Assembly (NCBI GenBank): GCA_009792885.1
Contig: WMCF01000023.1
Location: 11,306,013-11,370,012, forward strand
Reading direction: 5' to 3'
Length of the DNA: 64,000 nt
Source: Eremophila alpestris peregrina
Lineage: Eukaryota; Chordata; Aves; Passeriformes; Alaudidae
Within the stretch, counting starts at the first letter, position 1; every line of letters starts with the position of its first letter. The notes under the pieces are model-generated. The model worked only from the letters and a program-made list of their open reading frames with translations, had not been told where the DNA came from and searched no databases. The position numbers and the translations under genes were made by a program. Shown one piece after another: positions 23,800-36,693 of the stretch.

Positions 23800-23874
23800 C
23801 TCTTCCATATACCAGACCATCAGGATTAATTGAGCCAGTGCAAAATGTTATGGCTGGTGGCATGTTCATTGTTG
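23800..23874 (-). other. Exon-like segment, 75 nt, phase 1-1
   Basis: On the minus strand an excellent acceptor (cactttcatttccttttag) is followed by exactly 75 nt and a good donor, GGAAGAG|GTAAGG. Only one of the three frames is open, with one-base phase at both ends, so skipping would keep the frame. The peptide contains TMNMPPAITFCTGSINPDG. I do not recognise it. The combination of two strong sites and a symmetric open frame makes this one of the better exon candidates between the two islands, but pseudo-exons of this quality do occur. Confidence 0.3.
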
Positions 23875-23879
23875 CTAAA

Positions 23880-26800
23880 AGGAAATGAAAGTGTAGGCAC
23901 AATTAAGCTCATTTATCAAAAGCTGGTTCATGCAGAATTTTTTACAAAACTCAGCTGATGGAATTTCCTGAATCAGTTTTTCCAGCCAGTTACAGAAGCA
24001 CGGATCCATCTTTGTTGGATATTTTTGTACTACAGTTCATTGAAGGGAAATATCCGTGAGGACACAGAGACAAACATTTTCAACTGTATTAATTGTTTGG
24101 AGACAATGATGTGTCTTTTTGGTATGAAACATTTTTTAACTACCTCACAGGCTTTGTCTTCTGGAAGAACTGATGTGCAAATAGATCTTTGATATTGCTA
24201 TTATATATTTTGAACTTTCAAAATTGTACTTTATTGCAGAGAGAGGCAAATTCTACCTCAACAGACTTTGTCCCTCTCCTGAAATTTGTCTGGAATCTTA
24301 GGTGAGATTCACCAGCAGAAATGCAATAATAAAACAGAAGAGTTGGGGTCACTGATTTTTGCCTGTAAATTAAGCTTTATCCTGCTTATCCAAAATCACA
24401 ACACAGAGCAAAGGTAGTCATTCCAAAAAACAGGAGGGTAATTCACTTCTATTATAACCAGTTCAGATGAGCTAATTTGAATATCAAATTATGTGATTAT
24501 ACCAGTAGATGAGTTATGAAAAAATGAAATTTGAATCCTGCATTGTGAGTACACCAGGAGCTTGGTCCATGAACCCACTTGGGAAACAATGCAGGGCCCA
24601 GTTCCCCTCTTCTATGCTCTGGATTGCTACAGATTAATAAAATTCAGAGCCAGATTGAATAGTATGCTCTCTAATCACAGACCTTACACTGCTGTCTTCA
24701 CAATGAGCTTTGTGTGTCTCCCTAAAACAGCCTGCAGAAAGCAGGCATCCAGTTTGGGCTCAGAAACAGAGAATTTTCTGCTTCCCCTGCTGGTCTGTTC
24801 CAGTGGTTAGTCACTCTCACTCTTAAAAATGTGTTACTTATTTCCCATCTGGCAACCAGATATGGGAATATATGTTAGAATAGCTCTGCTGACTTTAATC
24901 TGCTAGTCCTGATGAGAGGAGAAACAGACTTGAGGGCTGTTTGCTCCTGATCCTGACTTGGAGAGCCCATTAGTGCTGCAGGTCTGAGTGCTGCATGCCA
25001 GCTATTCCAGCCAGCAAGCTGGGGATGTTCCTTACTGTCTTATTACTTTCTTTTGCTTGTTCCACTAAGTGAGCATTTGTTCACTTACTCAGCCCTTACA
25101 TGACTCTTCTACCCACTCCTTTCCACCCCTTTCTCCTCCAGCGGGGAATTGTTGCAAAGTGCAGTGGTGCACAATGCCTGCCGTTTCCACGAGCAGGGCA
25201 GGAGTTCATTCTGCCCATTCATGAGTTATTCTGACTCTTTGAAACACACATGTGCGTGTGCACACAAACCCACTCAGGGTCTGTCTCAGAAATCCCTGCT
25301 GAAAGCTGTCAGTCATCCCACACCGACGTGAGCTCCCTTTTGGTCTTTTAAAGGTCAAACCTATCCTGTTGCAGACGATCAGAAAGTCAGTGCATGACAA
25401 ATCAGGCAGTTGCTAGAGAGTGATACAATTTTCATTTTGGATCAATAATGGTCTATGACAGTGTCTAGGTAACAATTTTAACGCTTTTACTACAGCGTGA
25501 TTTTGTAATGTCGCAGCTAATCTTGTAATGATATCGCCACCTGGTGCCTGCTGCATCGCATACCAAGCTGCAGGAAACGCAGCGTTACTATGACAATTTC
25601 TGTGGCAGAGGATGCGGGCTTCATGTGAAATATTTGGCTCAGAGCGCTTCTTGTGAGGTGGGCAGGATGGGCACAGCTGGAGCCTGGGTGTGTGATGATT
25701 TTGGAATGTGGTGGTTGCCACCACAGTGCCATTTGTGAAGCCAGTATAACCCTGTAGTTTACTGCAGGGTGTGTCTGCTGGGGGACACTGAGGTGGTGGC
25801 TGTGTCCCCTCTTGGCACCGTGCAATACAACGGGTGCTGCAGGTCAGTGTTCTGGCAATGCCTTTTTGTGTCTTCATCCCAGTGTCCAAGAAAACTCCTC
25901 TTTTTTGGAATACTCTTCAAATGCAGAAGAGCTCTTTTTCATTTCTATGGCTTTGGTGTTGGAGGGACATTGAATCACCTATCAACAGCCAGTTGCTGCT
26001 TCACTTAAAGTGAGAAGTCTCACAAGGTTCCAGAGCTATACTGCGCACATAATGAGGGCAGCAGGAGATAGACCTTCAGCACAGTGTGGTAATCTCTAGA
26101 TATGCTGGGCAGATGACATCTAGAGGTCTGATTTTATCCTGTAATTTTAGTTCATGGTTTAGGATCACCTCCTTGTAGGTTCAGTCCAGAGAAGATTCCA
26201 TTTCTGTGCCCTAATATGCTGTGAATCCTTCATCCACACCAACTTGGCTGGAGAGGTCTGTGCTGCTGTGACAAGCAATTCTCTTCCTTCTGAGTCAAGT
26301 GGGTCCTGGAATGGCCTCTTCCTCACATCCTCTCTGCACATTGTCTTGGAGAGAGTACTTTTGGACAACACTGGGACACCATCCCATGCTGTGCTGAGCT
26401 ACAGAGTTTCACAATTGCCTCACTGTGCAGAAGGGAACCGGGAACTTGGCCATGACCGTTTCCTAAGCTCCTTATATTGTGCTGTGGTTTGCAAGAGCTT
26501 TTGTGTCCTAGGCCAAGCAGAGGTGCCAGTTCACCCTTCCACCCTAAAATGCAGGCTTCAGGCAGCAGAAATATTCCCCTGTGTGCTGTTGCATGAGGCC
26601 ATGTGATGTCATGAGGAGGGTGAGCAGGACAGTGGGGTGGGCTGGTTGTGAGCAGCAGGGAAAGGTGTAGCAGCTAGGAAGCCTGGCAGAACAGGAAGTC
26701 CTGGGGTGCTATGACTTTTTCTAGTGGGTTTTCCTCTGCCAGGGAAGAATAGGTCAAATCAAGATACAGAAGGAAGAAGGTTGAACAGAGCAATGGGGAC

Positions 26801-29800
26801 TGGAGGAGAGAGATTAAGTTGGAGTGAATGGCAAGCTCAGGGGTCACCTCAGAGAGGATCTGCTCCTGGAAACTGTGCTTGGTTCTGCACATCCTCCATT
26901 CCCTTTTCTGTCACAGAGTATGAGGAAGGGGAGTAGCACAATCTGCCCCTACCAAGACCCTTCCAGAATCTCTGTTGCCTGGCTGTCATATCAGCCGTGG
27001 TCTGTCCATGGATACAGGCAGACCTTACTTCCAGATGCTGATTGCCATATTCCTAACAATTTCTCTTCTCTTATCATTCCCCAGCATACTCTATGTAGAG
27101 GAAGAGCACTCCTGGGTGTGCACTATGCTGGGTGTGCAGGTACACTCTTACCTGTGTGGGCGACCCCTCTAAATATTAAGATAAGGTGAGGAGTCACCCT
27201 TGGACTCACCTCCAATCATTTCTTTGTGCTTTATCCTGGGGAGATGTCCCTGCTTAGCACTTTTGCATTTCCTCCAGCATTCATTCTTCAGCACTCCAGT
27301 GGCAGCTCTATCCCACCTGGCAGGGCCGGTATTTATTCTGTTGGACATCTCTAGCCAGTTAGGGCACTAAGAATCAATGGTCCTATCTGGTCCCCAGCTC
27401 TGAATTTTTGATGTATTAAGTACTTGCAGATTTGATTGACTTTGGAGCTGCTACAGTTCAGGAGTTTGGCCACCAATCTTCCAATGAGCAAACCAACACA
27501 TCCAGCCAAACTTGAGCTTGCAGTCATCAGCCAAGTGAAGGGAGTCAGGCATATTGACACCAGATGAGAATCCGGCCCTAAAATATCTGTAACACAAAAA
27601 ATGAAAAGCAAGGAAAGTTTTCACAGATATTCCATTTAGTGTTTTGTAAACTTTCCTGCTATGTTGCTAGGGGGATTTTAATACATCAATGTCTTTAAAA
27701 CAGATCACAGTGAGATGTTTGTAATTGGAGCTAATGCTCTCACCACCCTGAACTTCCTTATTGTTCCCGGTACTATTTCATCTCCCTCCTGTCTGTAAAA
27801 GACCCTCTTGCTGCCCCGCTTCCTGCCCCTGTAGCAGTACCAGGAACTGCACAAGGAATCCTTGTCTTAATGCCCTTGGATGCTGACATTGCACTTTCAG
27901 CTAGCCAGGCTTCATCTGGAGAGTGGAGCTCTTGTGTTTCCTGATGTGAGTCAGTTGTGAGGAAAGTGTTTAACCTTTCTGTCAAAGGTTAAACATATAA
28001 AAGGGGAATGTGAAGCTCTTGTATTCCTGTTGTTGTCACTTTAAAGAGAGCAGCTTTCACGGCTGAGCAAAATCTTACTTTTCAGGGGAGATATTTCTTT
28101 CCATATCCGATACAAAGCTGCAGCTTACTGCCCTTGTTAAGGAAAGTGTATGTTTAGACAGGACTGTATGACAAGGTCATTCATTGACTGTTTCCATTGT
28201 TGGTTTTTTTTCATTTTACTAGTCCTCTCTGCTTTTCCAAAGGATTTGAAGAGACTTGGGCAGGCATTTGTATGAAGTGAGCCAATTAGAATTTTTCAAA
28301 ATGGTCCATTTGTATAAAATATAAAGGTCTTCAAAGCAAAACAAAGAGCAAGCAGTCTTTAGTGTGAGAGTAAAAGTATTTGTCACTTCTTTTTCTTATT
28401 GACACCATACTGTTTTAATCCATCTTTCTCCACTGCTTGGCTGAGCATACTGGTTTCTTACCTGTAATTACCAAGACTGATGACTTAGCTATGTTACCTA
28501 CAATCATATACTTCTTTCACCTGACTAAATACTTAATGGCATGCTCTTGTCATGATCCAGAATACTCTGTCAAAGAACTCATTCCAGTTTTGCTCTGTGT
28601 GTTCATTGCTTCTGCCATTTGTGAAGTATAGGAACACAAACCTATTTTTGTTGAGAGGTAATTCCCAGGTGACTTGCTGGTTGTGCACCAATTGCCCCAC
28701 TGATAATTTGTTGGTTGTCTTTATGGCTGGGTCTGAAATACCCCACTGTAATCAATTGACTATGATTATCCAATGAATTTAGGAGAAAACCAGGAGCAGA
28801 CTGCAAGTTTGCTCTTGGATCTTTGTTGCTCAAGGCTTCCATTCTAGCAGATAATTAGAAGGCTCTTCTCAGCTCTGGGTTCTTCTGCAGCTCTCTAAGA
28901 TTGTGTCAAAAGCTCCACACAACAGTTTTTCTGGGCTGGAAAGATATAGTTTTGAAAGGAAAAGAGTATAAACAAAAGATAAAGGATAAAGAAAAATTAG
29001 AAACGTCATTCCCAAGGGAGTGTTCTCAACAATCTGTTAACTTTGCATTGGTGGTTCATAACTACTTCCAAAAAAATGTCACAAACTCTTAGCAGAGCAG
29101 CTTGAACCTCTGCTGATGAATTGAAGGAAATTTGTTCTAAAGAAAATACATCAAACAAAGTTAACTCACAATACAGGATCAGCCAAAACCAACACCACGG
29201 AACAGGAATTCCTTCATTTTAACAATACCATAATCTCATTGCAGGCTGAGCAGTCACTTTAGAAACTGCACATGTAACACCTTCCCTTACAGTTAAAATT
29301 TGGCAGTAATGACTTAAAAAAAAAAATCCTAAAAAAAACCAACCTCAATCTTCAGCCTGGATGCATTTGTTTCATCAAGAGGATTTATGAGTTAACCACT
29401 TACAAAATCTAATCAAAGTAGTGTAAGGGTTCCTATGTTTTATTCCAGGCGTATATGTAATGTGTTATTCAAAATACACTGCAGAACAGTTCAAAGCTGA
29501 CACTGTGAGTGCTGCATGAACTGTGGAGGAGGGCTGATTTTCCACTTCTGTGTTATGTGCTTCATCACTGTAGTTCTGTCTCCTCCTGCAAGGCCAACTC
29601 GATCTGACTGTGCTTTTCCTAATTACACTGCTTCCATTGAAAGGACAAAAGTAACCACTGTGAATCATGCTGTCAGAAACCCAGGCACTACCTTCCATGG
29701 TTCTTCATTTGCATTACAATTAAGTGCCTTTTAGTTCCAAGAACTAATTCCTTGCTAAGCTGGGGCAAAAGAGCTCTGTGTGAGGACTGCCTGGGCTCCA

Positions 29801-30005
29801 CAATGTTGGTAATACAGCCTTAAGGCAGACCTAGTATAGAGCAGCTGCATGGTCACTGCCGCAGCTCCTGGCCTGCAGTTAGTAGCTATGACTTCTCTGC
29901 TCTTATGTGGAATGACTGTGAGAAACAGACCTGGCTGCAAGTCAGCAGGACAAACACAGACCTGTCTCCTTGGGCACAGGACAGCTCCTGCTGTTTGCCC
30001 ACTAC
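23880..30005. other. Non-coding stretch around the CpG-retaining patch
   Basis: Apart from the patch at 25458-25620 I see no gene. Open frames at 25413-25889 (minus, 158 codons), 26244-26606 and 26824-27189 (plus) lack motifs, signal peptides or splice support. No repeat family was recognised. Confidence 0.5.
25458..25620. promoter_or_regulatory. CpG-retaining patch with two X-box-like motifs
   Basis: Eight CpG dinucleotides lie within about 140 bp (25481-25616) in otherwise CpG-poor DNA, none in a known repeat. The patch holds tctaggtaacaat at 25464-25476 and gttactatgacaat at 25584-25597. Both are close to the RFX X-box (GTTRCC..RGYAAC). An E-box-type palindrome, ccacctggtg, lies at 25537-25546. 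Retained CpGs suggest either constraint or low germline methylation, so an enhancer or distal element is plausible. This is inference from motifs only. Confidence 0.35.
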
Positions 30006-30010
30006 AGAAG

Positions 30011-30063
30011 GAATTGCTGCAGCAATACATGCAATTCCTGCAGCAATACATGCAATTCCTGCA
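30011..30063. repeat. Tandem repeat, 21 bp x about 2.5
   Basis: The unit gcagcaatacatgcaattcc plus t is present at 30019-30039 and 30040-30060, with a partial degenerate copy before and three bases after. It directly precedes a CR1 3' end. Confidence 0.88.
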
Positions 30064-30112
30064 CGTAGCTTCTCCGGACCTTCCACACCTCCCAAACTCA
30101 GCCTCCAGTGGA

Positions 30113-30255
30113 AGCATAGAATGCTTTGGGTTGGAAGGGACCTTCAAAAGCATCTTGTTCCAACCCCCCTGCCATGGGCAGGGAAATCTCCCACTAGACC
30201 AGGTTTCTCAGAGCTCCATCCAACCTGGCCTTGAACACTGCCAGGGATGGGGGTT
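30113..30255 (-). mobile_element. CR1 LINE 3'-end fragment
   Basis: The plus strand reads catagaatgctttgggttgg, then aagggacctt, ccaacccccctgccatggg and ccaacctggccttgaacact, which is the reverse complement of the last 140 bp of avian CR1. The 3' end is at 30113 and the element runs leftward on the minus strand. It is severely 5'-truncated. Confidence 0.93.
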
Positions 30256-30259
30256 ATAT

Positions 30260-33080
30260 AGCAGTAATCCAGGAATATCCCTGGGCTGGGATTTGTTCCA
30301 TCTGACTGAATGTGTGAGTTAGGAGTGCAGTAGCACCAGGAAATGTATATTGATGGTTCAAGATGTTATAGAGATCTTTTACAGCAAAGATGCTGTGATA
30401 TTAACAGATCTTTTGGCCATGGAGGATCAGGAACAGACTGTTTATTTGAGCAGAGATATTTGCTCCCTTTCTTCCTCCCTACTCAGATCTCTGCCCAATC
30501 AGATTCTCAAATATTGGAGAAAATCCCCAACAAAACCCAAAGAAGACAACAAAAAAGGTTTCCAAGGGTTTTTCTGATTTGTAGAAACCAGGTATTTTGA
30601 GGATGGAAAGTTGCTAGAATGACAGAAAGTCATGGGACTTATAATTAGGGAAGGGAGTAAAAGGATGACAAAACCCACACTGCTATTTCCCTTAGGACAG
30701 GAGGCTTCACAGGGAGAGAAGCCTGTGTGAAACAAAGTGATTATTTCTGCTGCTGTCACTCTGAACAATATGGGCAATAGCCTCCACCTTTATTCAGCTT
30801 AAACAATAATTTGGCCTTTTCCTTTGCAGCATCAGGACATCCTCCCATGTTTAGCCACAGACTAGCAAAACCCAGTGTGTATTTGTCAGTGGTGCAGAGT
30901 TTTTTTTTTCCTTACAGCCATAGGACAGTTTCCAATCCATTTCAGCTAGAAAGATGAATTGGAATTGGATTTGCGACGAGAGAACCCGGGCTCATTTCCC
31001 AATTCTGCCATGCACATCTTGCAGTCTTGGGCAAATCTTAGCTGTCTGTTCTGAGCTATTTGGGGTAGGAACTTTCTCATTTGCTATGCCTACATGAAGT
31101 GCTTAGCACAAAGGGGACTCCAACCACTCATGAGTAACCAGTAACAGATGGTTATAAGTTGTCAGTGTGACTAGGTATTCCCACTCTGATAGTTTTTTTC
31201 TAGCAATTTTCATCTTTTAAGAAATCTTGCCAACAGCCCAAAACTGGAAGTATGTAAAAGAAAAATTAAATGAAGGAATCCATTTTCAAAATGTCTCTTT
31301 TCCAGATCTAAAATACTGAAAAGGCTTTCCATCACAGGAGATGAGACACATTGGACAAACCGTCAAAGTCCTGCTAAAGCCGAATGTCAGTGCTGTGCTT
31401 ACTTAAACCCATGGTAAGCTCATCTTTTTCACTTCCAGAAATGGCATGAAGAACTCTTTTGGGACAGATATTTCCTTAATTTCTTACTTGCATTCACTCA
31501 AATGAGCTTTTCACAATTAGGAGTTTCCCTGTTTGGCAGCACTTCTGCATTGTCACAGGCAGAGATGACATAATGAACTACTCTTACGCATTTTCTGGAG
31601 CTCCTCTGAGTAAAAATAGTGGCCCTCAGCTTTAATCTTTGGAACTCCACGTCTCAGTGCAGCTATTCTGATGGCAGGGGTGAGCAGATCTGGCTAAGGC
31701 AGGAAACAGATGTATCCTCTTATTCTTAACATAAATTTGGGGGGTTTATTTTTTGGTTAGCTGCAGTCCTAATCTCACTTTTGATCGAGTGCAGAGGAAA
31801 AGAGTAATTAGTGAAGTATTACTGTTATTATTGTTTCCTGACATTAACTCTCCTGTTACTTGTCCATCCTTTTCTCAGGCCCAGCAAAGTGGTGTGTGGC
31901 TTTAACAGCCTGAAGAGCATTTTTTATTGCTAGTCCCTCTCTGAGCTCTGAAGTTCAGTGCCTTCCCTCTACTGAGCTATGTGGGTGGTAAGTGCCTTAG
32001 AACAGTATAGCTTAAGCAGGAAGTGGAATATGTTGTATTAGTGGAGTTTTTGTCATTGGAGAACTGTTTTCCAAATGCACTGTTTGGGTTTTTTTTTTCA
32101 ATCTGCAATGCAGATACCAATGTAGTTTATTACAACTATTTTATTGTGCAGCAAAGTATAACTCTTATCTGTTAACATGACTGTTGTGATTTTAAAATTA
32201 ATAAATCAATTTTTAACATGACTCCAAATAATGCAAAATTGCAATTTGGTTTAAGCCATCATAGGGGTGACACAAAAAGAGAGGACCCAATTTTCCAGCC
32301 AAGAATTGGCCCCTCATCCTCTGAAGGTGAGACCTACAATTAAGAACAGGAGGATCGTCCTGCCCATTGCTTTCCATGAGAGTGAGTACCCCAGCATTTC
32401 TGACACCTCTCTACTTACCCTACTGCAAAAAGCATAATCATTTGTTGTGCAGCAGGCAGCATAAGCACATCCTTCCCTCCTAACATCTGGTCTGGATAGA
32501 TACTCCAGGGACCATGAGGATGCAGAGTGGTTATTTTTTTCCTCTCCCTCTTTCACTCTTTTTTTCCCCCCAGATATTACATAATAGTTGATTTTTGGCA
32601 GCTGTAGTTATCCCTGGTGAAAAGGTTTTGTTCCCTAAGCAGTAATGATAGCACTTCAGACCACATTGCAAACATTTATGTAATTTTTTACACAAACCTG
32701 CTACATGTGTACATTTTTAGTTACTGTGGTATTGTTCTCAGTACATCATAACTCTACAGGGTAAGATAGTTATGAGAGGATACCCCTCCTGTAATTTCAT
32801 TTTCTCATGAACCAGAAATTTATTTTGAAGGCAACATTTTTCCATGAAAGGCAAGTTTTATTTAAAGCATCTCCGTATTCAAGCAGAGATAATCATTCAA
32901 GAGGCAATTTAGTCTATTTTCATAAAACTTTTTAGCTCTTTCAGTACTGCATTTAATTGGCTTTCATTGTTCTGAGCTGCTTTTTATACATTTTGACACC
33001 TTATTTAAAACCCACAGTTACAGGTTAGAATCATTATGGCCACTAAAGCAAATTCAGTTCTGAGGTAAGTCAGTGAAATC
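30260..33080. other. Non-coding stretch
   Basis: No gene or repeat family is seen other than the exon-like piece at 31306-31413. A small poly-T run lies at 30900-30909. Confidence 0.5.
31306..31413 (+). other. Exon-like segment, 108 nt, phase 2-2
   Basis: On the plus strand a strong acceptor (aaaatgtctcttttccag) is followed by 108 nt and a donor, CCCATG|GTAAGC. One frame is open throughout, with SKILKRLSITGDETHWTN at its start and ECQCCAYLNP at its end, and two-base phase on both sides. Two CpGs are kept. I do not recognise the peptide. It could be a real exon of a rightward transcript or a pseudo-exon. Confidence 0.28.
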
Positions 33081-33082
33081 AT

Positions 33083-33365
33083 CCAATATCAGGGTTGTCA
33101 AGGTTGGAAAAGACCTCCAAGATCATAAACCCAACCATTAAACTAGCTGTGGTTCACCACTAAATCATGTCCCCAAGTGCCACATTCACACCTTTTTTGA
33201 ACACTTTCAGGGATGGTGACTCAACCACTTCCCTGGGCAGCCTGTTCCATTGCTTGATAACCTTTTTGGTGAATAAATTTTTCCTAACATCCAATCTAAA
33301 TCTCCCCTGGAAAAACTTGAGGCTATTTCCTCTTGTCCTGCTTTGTTACTTGGGAGAAGAACCTA
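33083..33365 (-). mobile_element. CR1 LINE 3'-end fragment
   Basis: Recognisable CR1 landmarks in reverse complement: gttggaaaagacctccaag, ctgggcagcctgttccattg, acctttttggtgaataaa, aacatccaatctaaatctcc and cctcttgtcctgctttgtta. The 3' end lies at 33083 and the element continues about 280 bp on the minus strand. It is diverged from the copy at 30113 and so belongs to another CR1 subfamily. Confidence 0.93.
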
Positions 33366-36300
33366 TTTTGATTTATGTTTTTTAAAATACACTAATTTGC
33401 ATGGAAGCTTCCTTTAAGATCTTCAGTATGAAATCAGCATTGTTTGTCCTATTCAATATTTCCACTGGAAACAAGGAGGAAGAGAAAGATGGACAGGGAT
33501 GCTGCATAGAACAATCTGCTGGCCATTGCTAGAAAACAAAGCAACTTGTGTCATGTGGGTCACAACTCCCTGCAGGCTGGGGGGCAGAGTGGGTGGAAAA
33601 AGCTGCCTGGTGGGAGAGTTCTCAACAGAAACTGTTCAATTAATCCAAGTGGTTTAGTTTTGATTGCTAAACCAAATCCATCTACACTGATTCAGGGGAT
33701 CCATTCAGAGAATTTTTGCCCATTTTTGCACCCATAGTTTTGTAGAGCAACTCTGATCTTTTGGATGAGACATCTCTAAGAGAATCAAAATGTTGGGGTT
33801 CAAAATGTGCTGGGTTGTTTTTCTATGATCTTGCAACAATCATGCTCATTATTTTGGGGGTGTGATAACATGATGCAGATTGGAAAGGCCTCATGTTACA
33901 TCATCTTTAGTGAAAGTAAAAATTCTTGAAGTGGGTGGAGAAAGAATTGTTACCGTTCCCTGCCACCCTGAAATGATAAATGCTTGCAAAACTCCCAGAA
34001 TGATACTGAAGTGCCTAAAAAAGTAAATATTTATTCTGCACACAAATTTTTTTGATCTGTCAGTAGCTGAATTTGATGATTCTTCTGTTGGTTTCTATTA
34101 TTTGACTGGGTATTTGCAGACAGATGGCCTCCTAAAGTGTTAATAAAAACAACTTATGTAGAATGATTGGGCTGTATAGTAATTGGGGAAATACTGAGGA
34201 TTAGGAAAGAGAATAGCCTGCCAAAACCTAATGTCTGTTTATACACATTTAATTCCTTCTTACAGCAAATGAAGCTTTTCTTCTTCAGACATGTTCAGTT
34301 ACTCTGGTCAGGTAAGGCTAGAGTTTGAGATACTGAGGAATTGAGGTTTGTAGGTCCAATTATCTTCCTGTCACATTTCACTGGTCAAACAAGAAAAGTG
34401 TATTTCTGGGTTTGATTTGAATAGCCAAAACCCCTGTACTTTTGAACCTGTGTCAGCAAATCTCTAAAATGCTATGAACCCCAAATGATGCAAGAAAAGC
34501 TGAGAAGAGGCTGAACTGTGAATGGAGTTCACCAAAAGGCAACTGATTTTCTGTTCCCTAAAAACAGGGGACCCCAGCCTCCCTTTTGCTTTGTACTGTA
34601 GCATCCATTCTGTTTGCTGAAAATCTTTGTAATAGTGAGTGTCACCCACCCTCACACAGTAAAAACATAAATAAAGAAAGTTTAACAAAGAATTAGACCA
34701 GATAAAACCTTGTTACAAAGTCAGCTCAAACATTTGGTGAACTTTACCAAGATGCAATGTTCTGAATTTGTTGAGGGTATATGACATGAAAAAAACACCT
34801 TTTCATTTGAAATAATGCCATTAGTTCCTTCCCCTCTTCCTTCTCTTCCTTTAAAAGAAAAATACGATCAGCTTTCTCTGCTTTAGCTTTTTAGGTAACT
34901 CCAGAATTAAATGGTCAAATTTAGCCCATAAGCATGAAGCATTTTGAAGCATACTCAGAAATGAGTGAACTGCAGGAGGGGAATCTAGAGAAGCCTCCCC
35001 AAACCTACTGTGGTAAAGGCTTCTATTAGCTAGAACTGGGGGGAAACTGGAAGTCAGATTCTTCCCTCCTGGTCCCCATTACAGGTACCTCTGCTGTGTC
35101 ACCTGCATCCCACCCCAGCTGCCTGCTGGTGGCTGGTGGTTCTGAATACCACAGCATGTTCATGCTTGTGCTGGAGCAGACTGGGCTTTTCCCTCTTGGC
35201 TGTTGATGCTCAAGACAAAATGCATCCTGTGATGAAAGGAAATCATGCACAATGCAGTTCAAAGTAGCAAAACTGTTTGCTGAGCTGGCAGGAAATTTAA
35301 TTTAGCACATGGGACTTTATGCTGCAAAGATTAAATATTCTTATTCAGATGAGAATGAAAACCTTGTGATTGCCTTATCAACTGAAACATGTGTAGGGCT
35401 TCCAGTAACCAAGCCATAAAAGCACTGATATGCTTGTGCACTTTACAAAGGTCTTCCTAGTCCTTCCTCTTGCTCCTCTGAAAATGGCTTTGCTAAGACA
35501 GGATGACTGGCTGCACTACTGGCATAACCTCACCCTGTTGGCAGTTTATCATATTGTTGGTACCAATTCAGCTCAACAGTGTCAAATGGGTGGGGTGTAG
35601 ACAAGGGATTAAGAGATCAGGGCAGGCTGCTAAGTTCCCTCTTTCTTGCTCTTTAGTTTCTTTTTCCATAAAATTGCCTAGGCTTACATCAAATGATTCT
35701 GGTATTTAAAAGTCTAATTTAACTTTTGAAGAAAGAAACATCTGTATTTTGCTTCTGGTTGAATTGTGTTCTTTCACACAGAAAAGTGTCAGTGGCAGGA
35801 TCTAATCATGTAGATGCACCACAAACTCCTATATTTTCACACCCTAGAACCCTGAGCTGCAGATTGGATGCTGCAGAAAACCTTCTGGCAAGGCTCTGGG
35901 AAACCATTACTACATCTTTAGCATGGTGCTATTCTCTTTTCCTTTTCTTCCCAAGGGTGCTGCTCCTGGCCATTGGCATTTAGAGGATACCAGGCTAACA
36001 GGAGATCTGATGTCATCTCTCAGGCCTCACTTCCTGCAGAACACAGGCACCTGCCACTGTAGCAGAGCTGTCCCCTGGCTGGGACTCAGTGGGGCCAGTC
36101 CTACCAAATTCGCCAAATCCCAAGTGACACAACCCTGAAGTGGCACACCAAGGGCTGGCAAGGCTGGTGGCTGCGTGCTTAGATGCAGGAGTCACCTGGG
36201 GGACAGCTCCCTCCAGCAAGGGCAACACCAGCAATGCTCATGAGACTCAAGGGCAGCAGAGCTGAGCAGAAACAGAGCTCCCGCTAACAGAGGTCCTCTT

Positions 36301-36665
36301 GGGGTCCTGTGAGAAGTGGTGTGGCTGTCTGTGCTCAAAATCCTCTTCCTGCCACTACCAAAGTGTGCCCATGTAGTAAGGACCTGCAGAAAGCTGCTTC
36401 AGCAAAAGCCACCCAGGGAAGAGAATACAGAATTTTCTTAACGGCCTATTAAAAGAGAATACTAGCAATATTTATAAGAATATTAAGAATACCCAATTCC
36501 AGTTTTCACAAGAGATCAAGCCATCTTTAGGATGCCTTATGAAGTCAGTCTGGCATCATTTTCCTGTTGGGAAGTTAGAGCAGCTTTTGTAGGCAATGTA
36601 CAGAAAGCTGAGTGCCCTGCATTATAGTTCAGAAAAGATCAATAGATCCCTTTGTTCAGGGGATG

Positions 36666-36693
36666 TTCTTTTAACATCCTGATGTTAAAAGAA
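36666..36693. repeat. Perfect 13-bp inverted repeat with 2-nt loop
   Basis: ttcttttaacatc, then ct, then gatgttaaaagaa: the two arms are exact reverse complements. With a 2-nt spacer it is close to a true palindrome and could extrude as a cruciform, or fold as a hairpin in RNA. There is no terminator or transposon context. Confidence 0.9.

Noticed and set aside
25413..25889. Minus-strand frame of 158 codons
   Set aside because: It overlaps the CpG-retaining patch and other open frames, and shows no protein features. The patch is better read as regulatory.
29849..30322. Plus-strand frame of 157 codons
   Set aside because: It is built partly from the 21-bp tandem repeat and partly from antisense CR1, so it is a repeat artefact.
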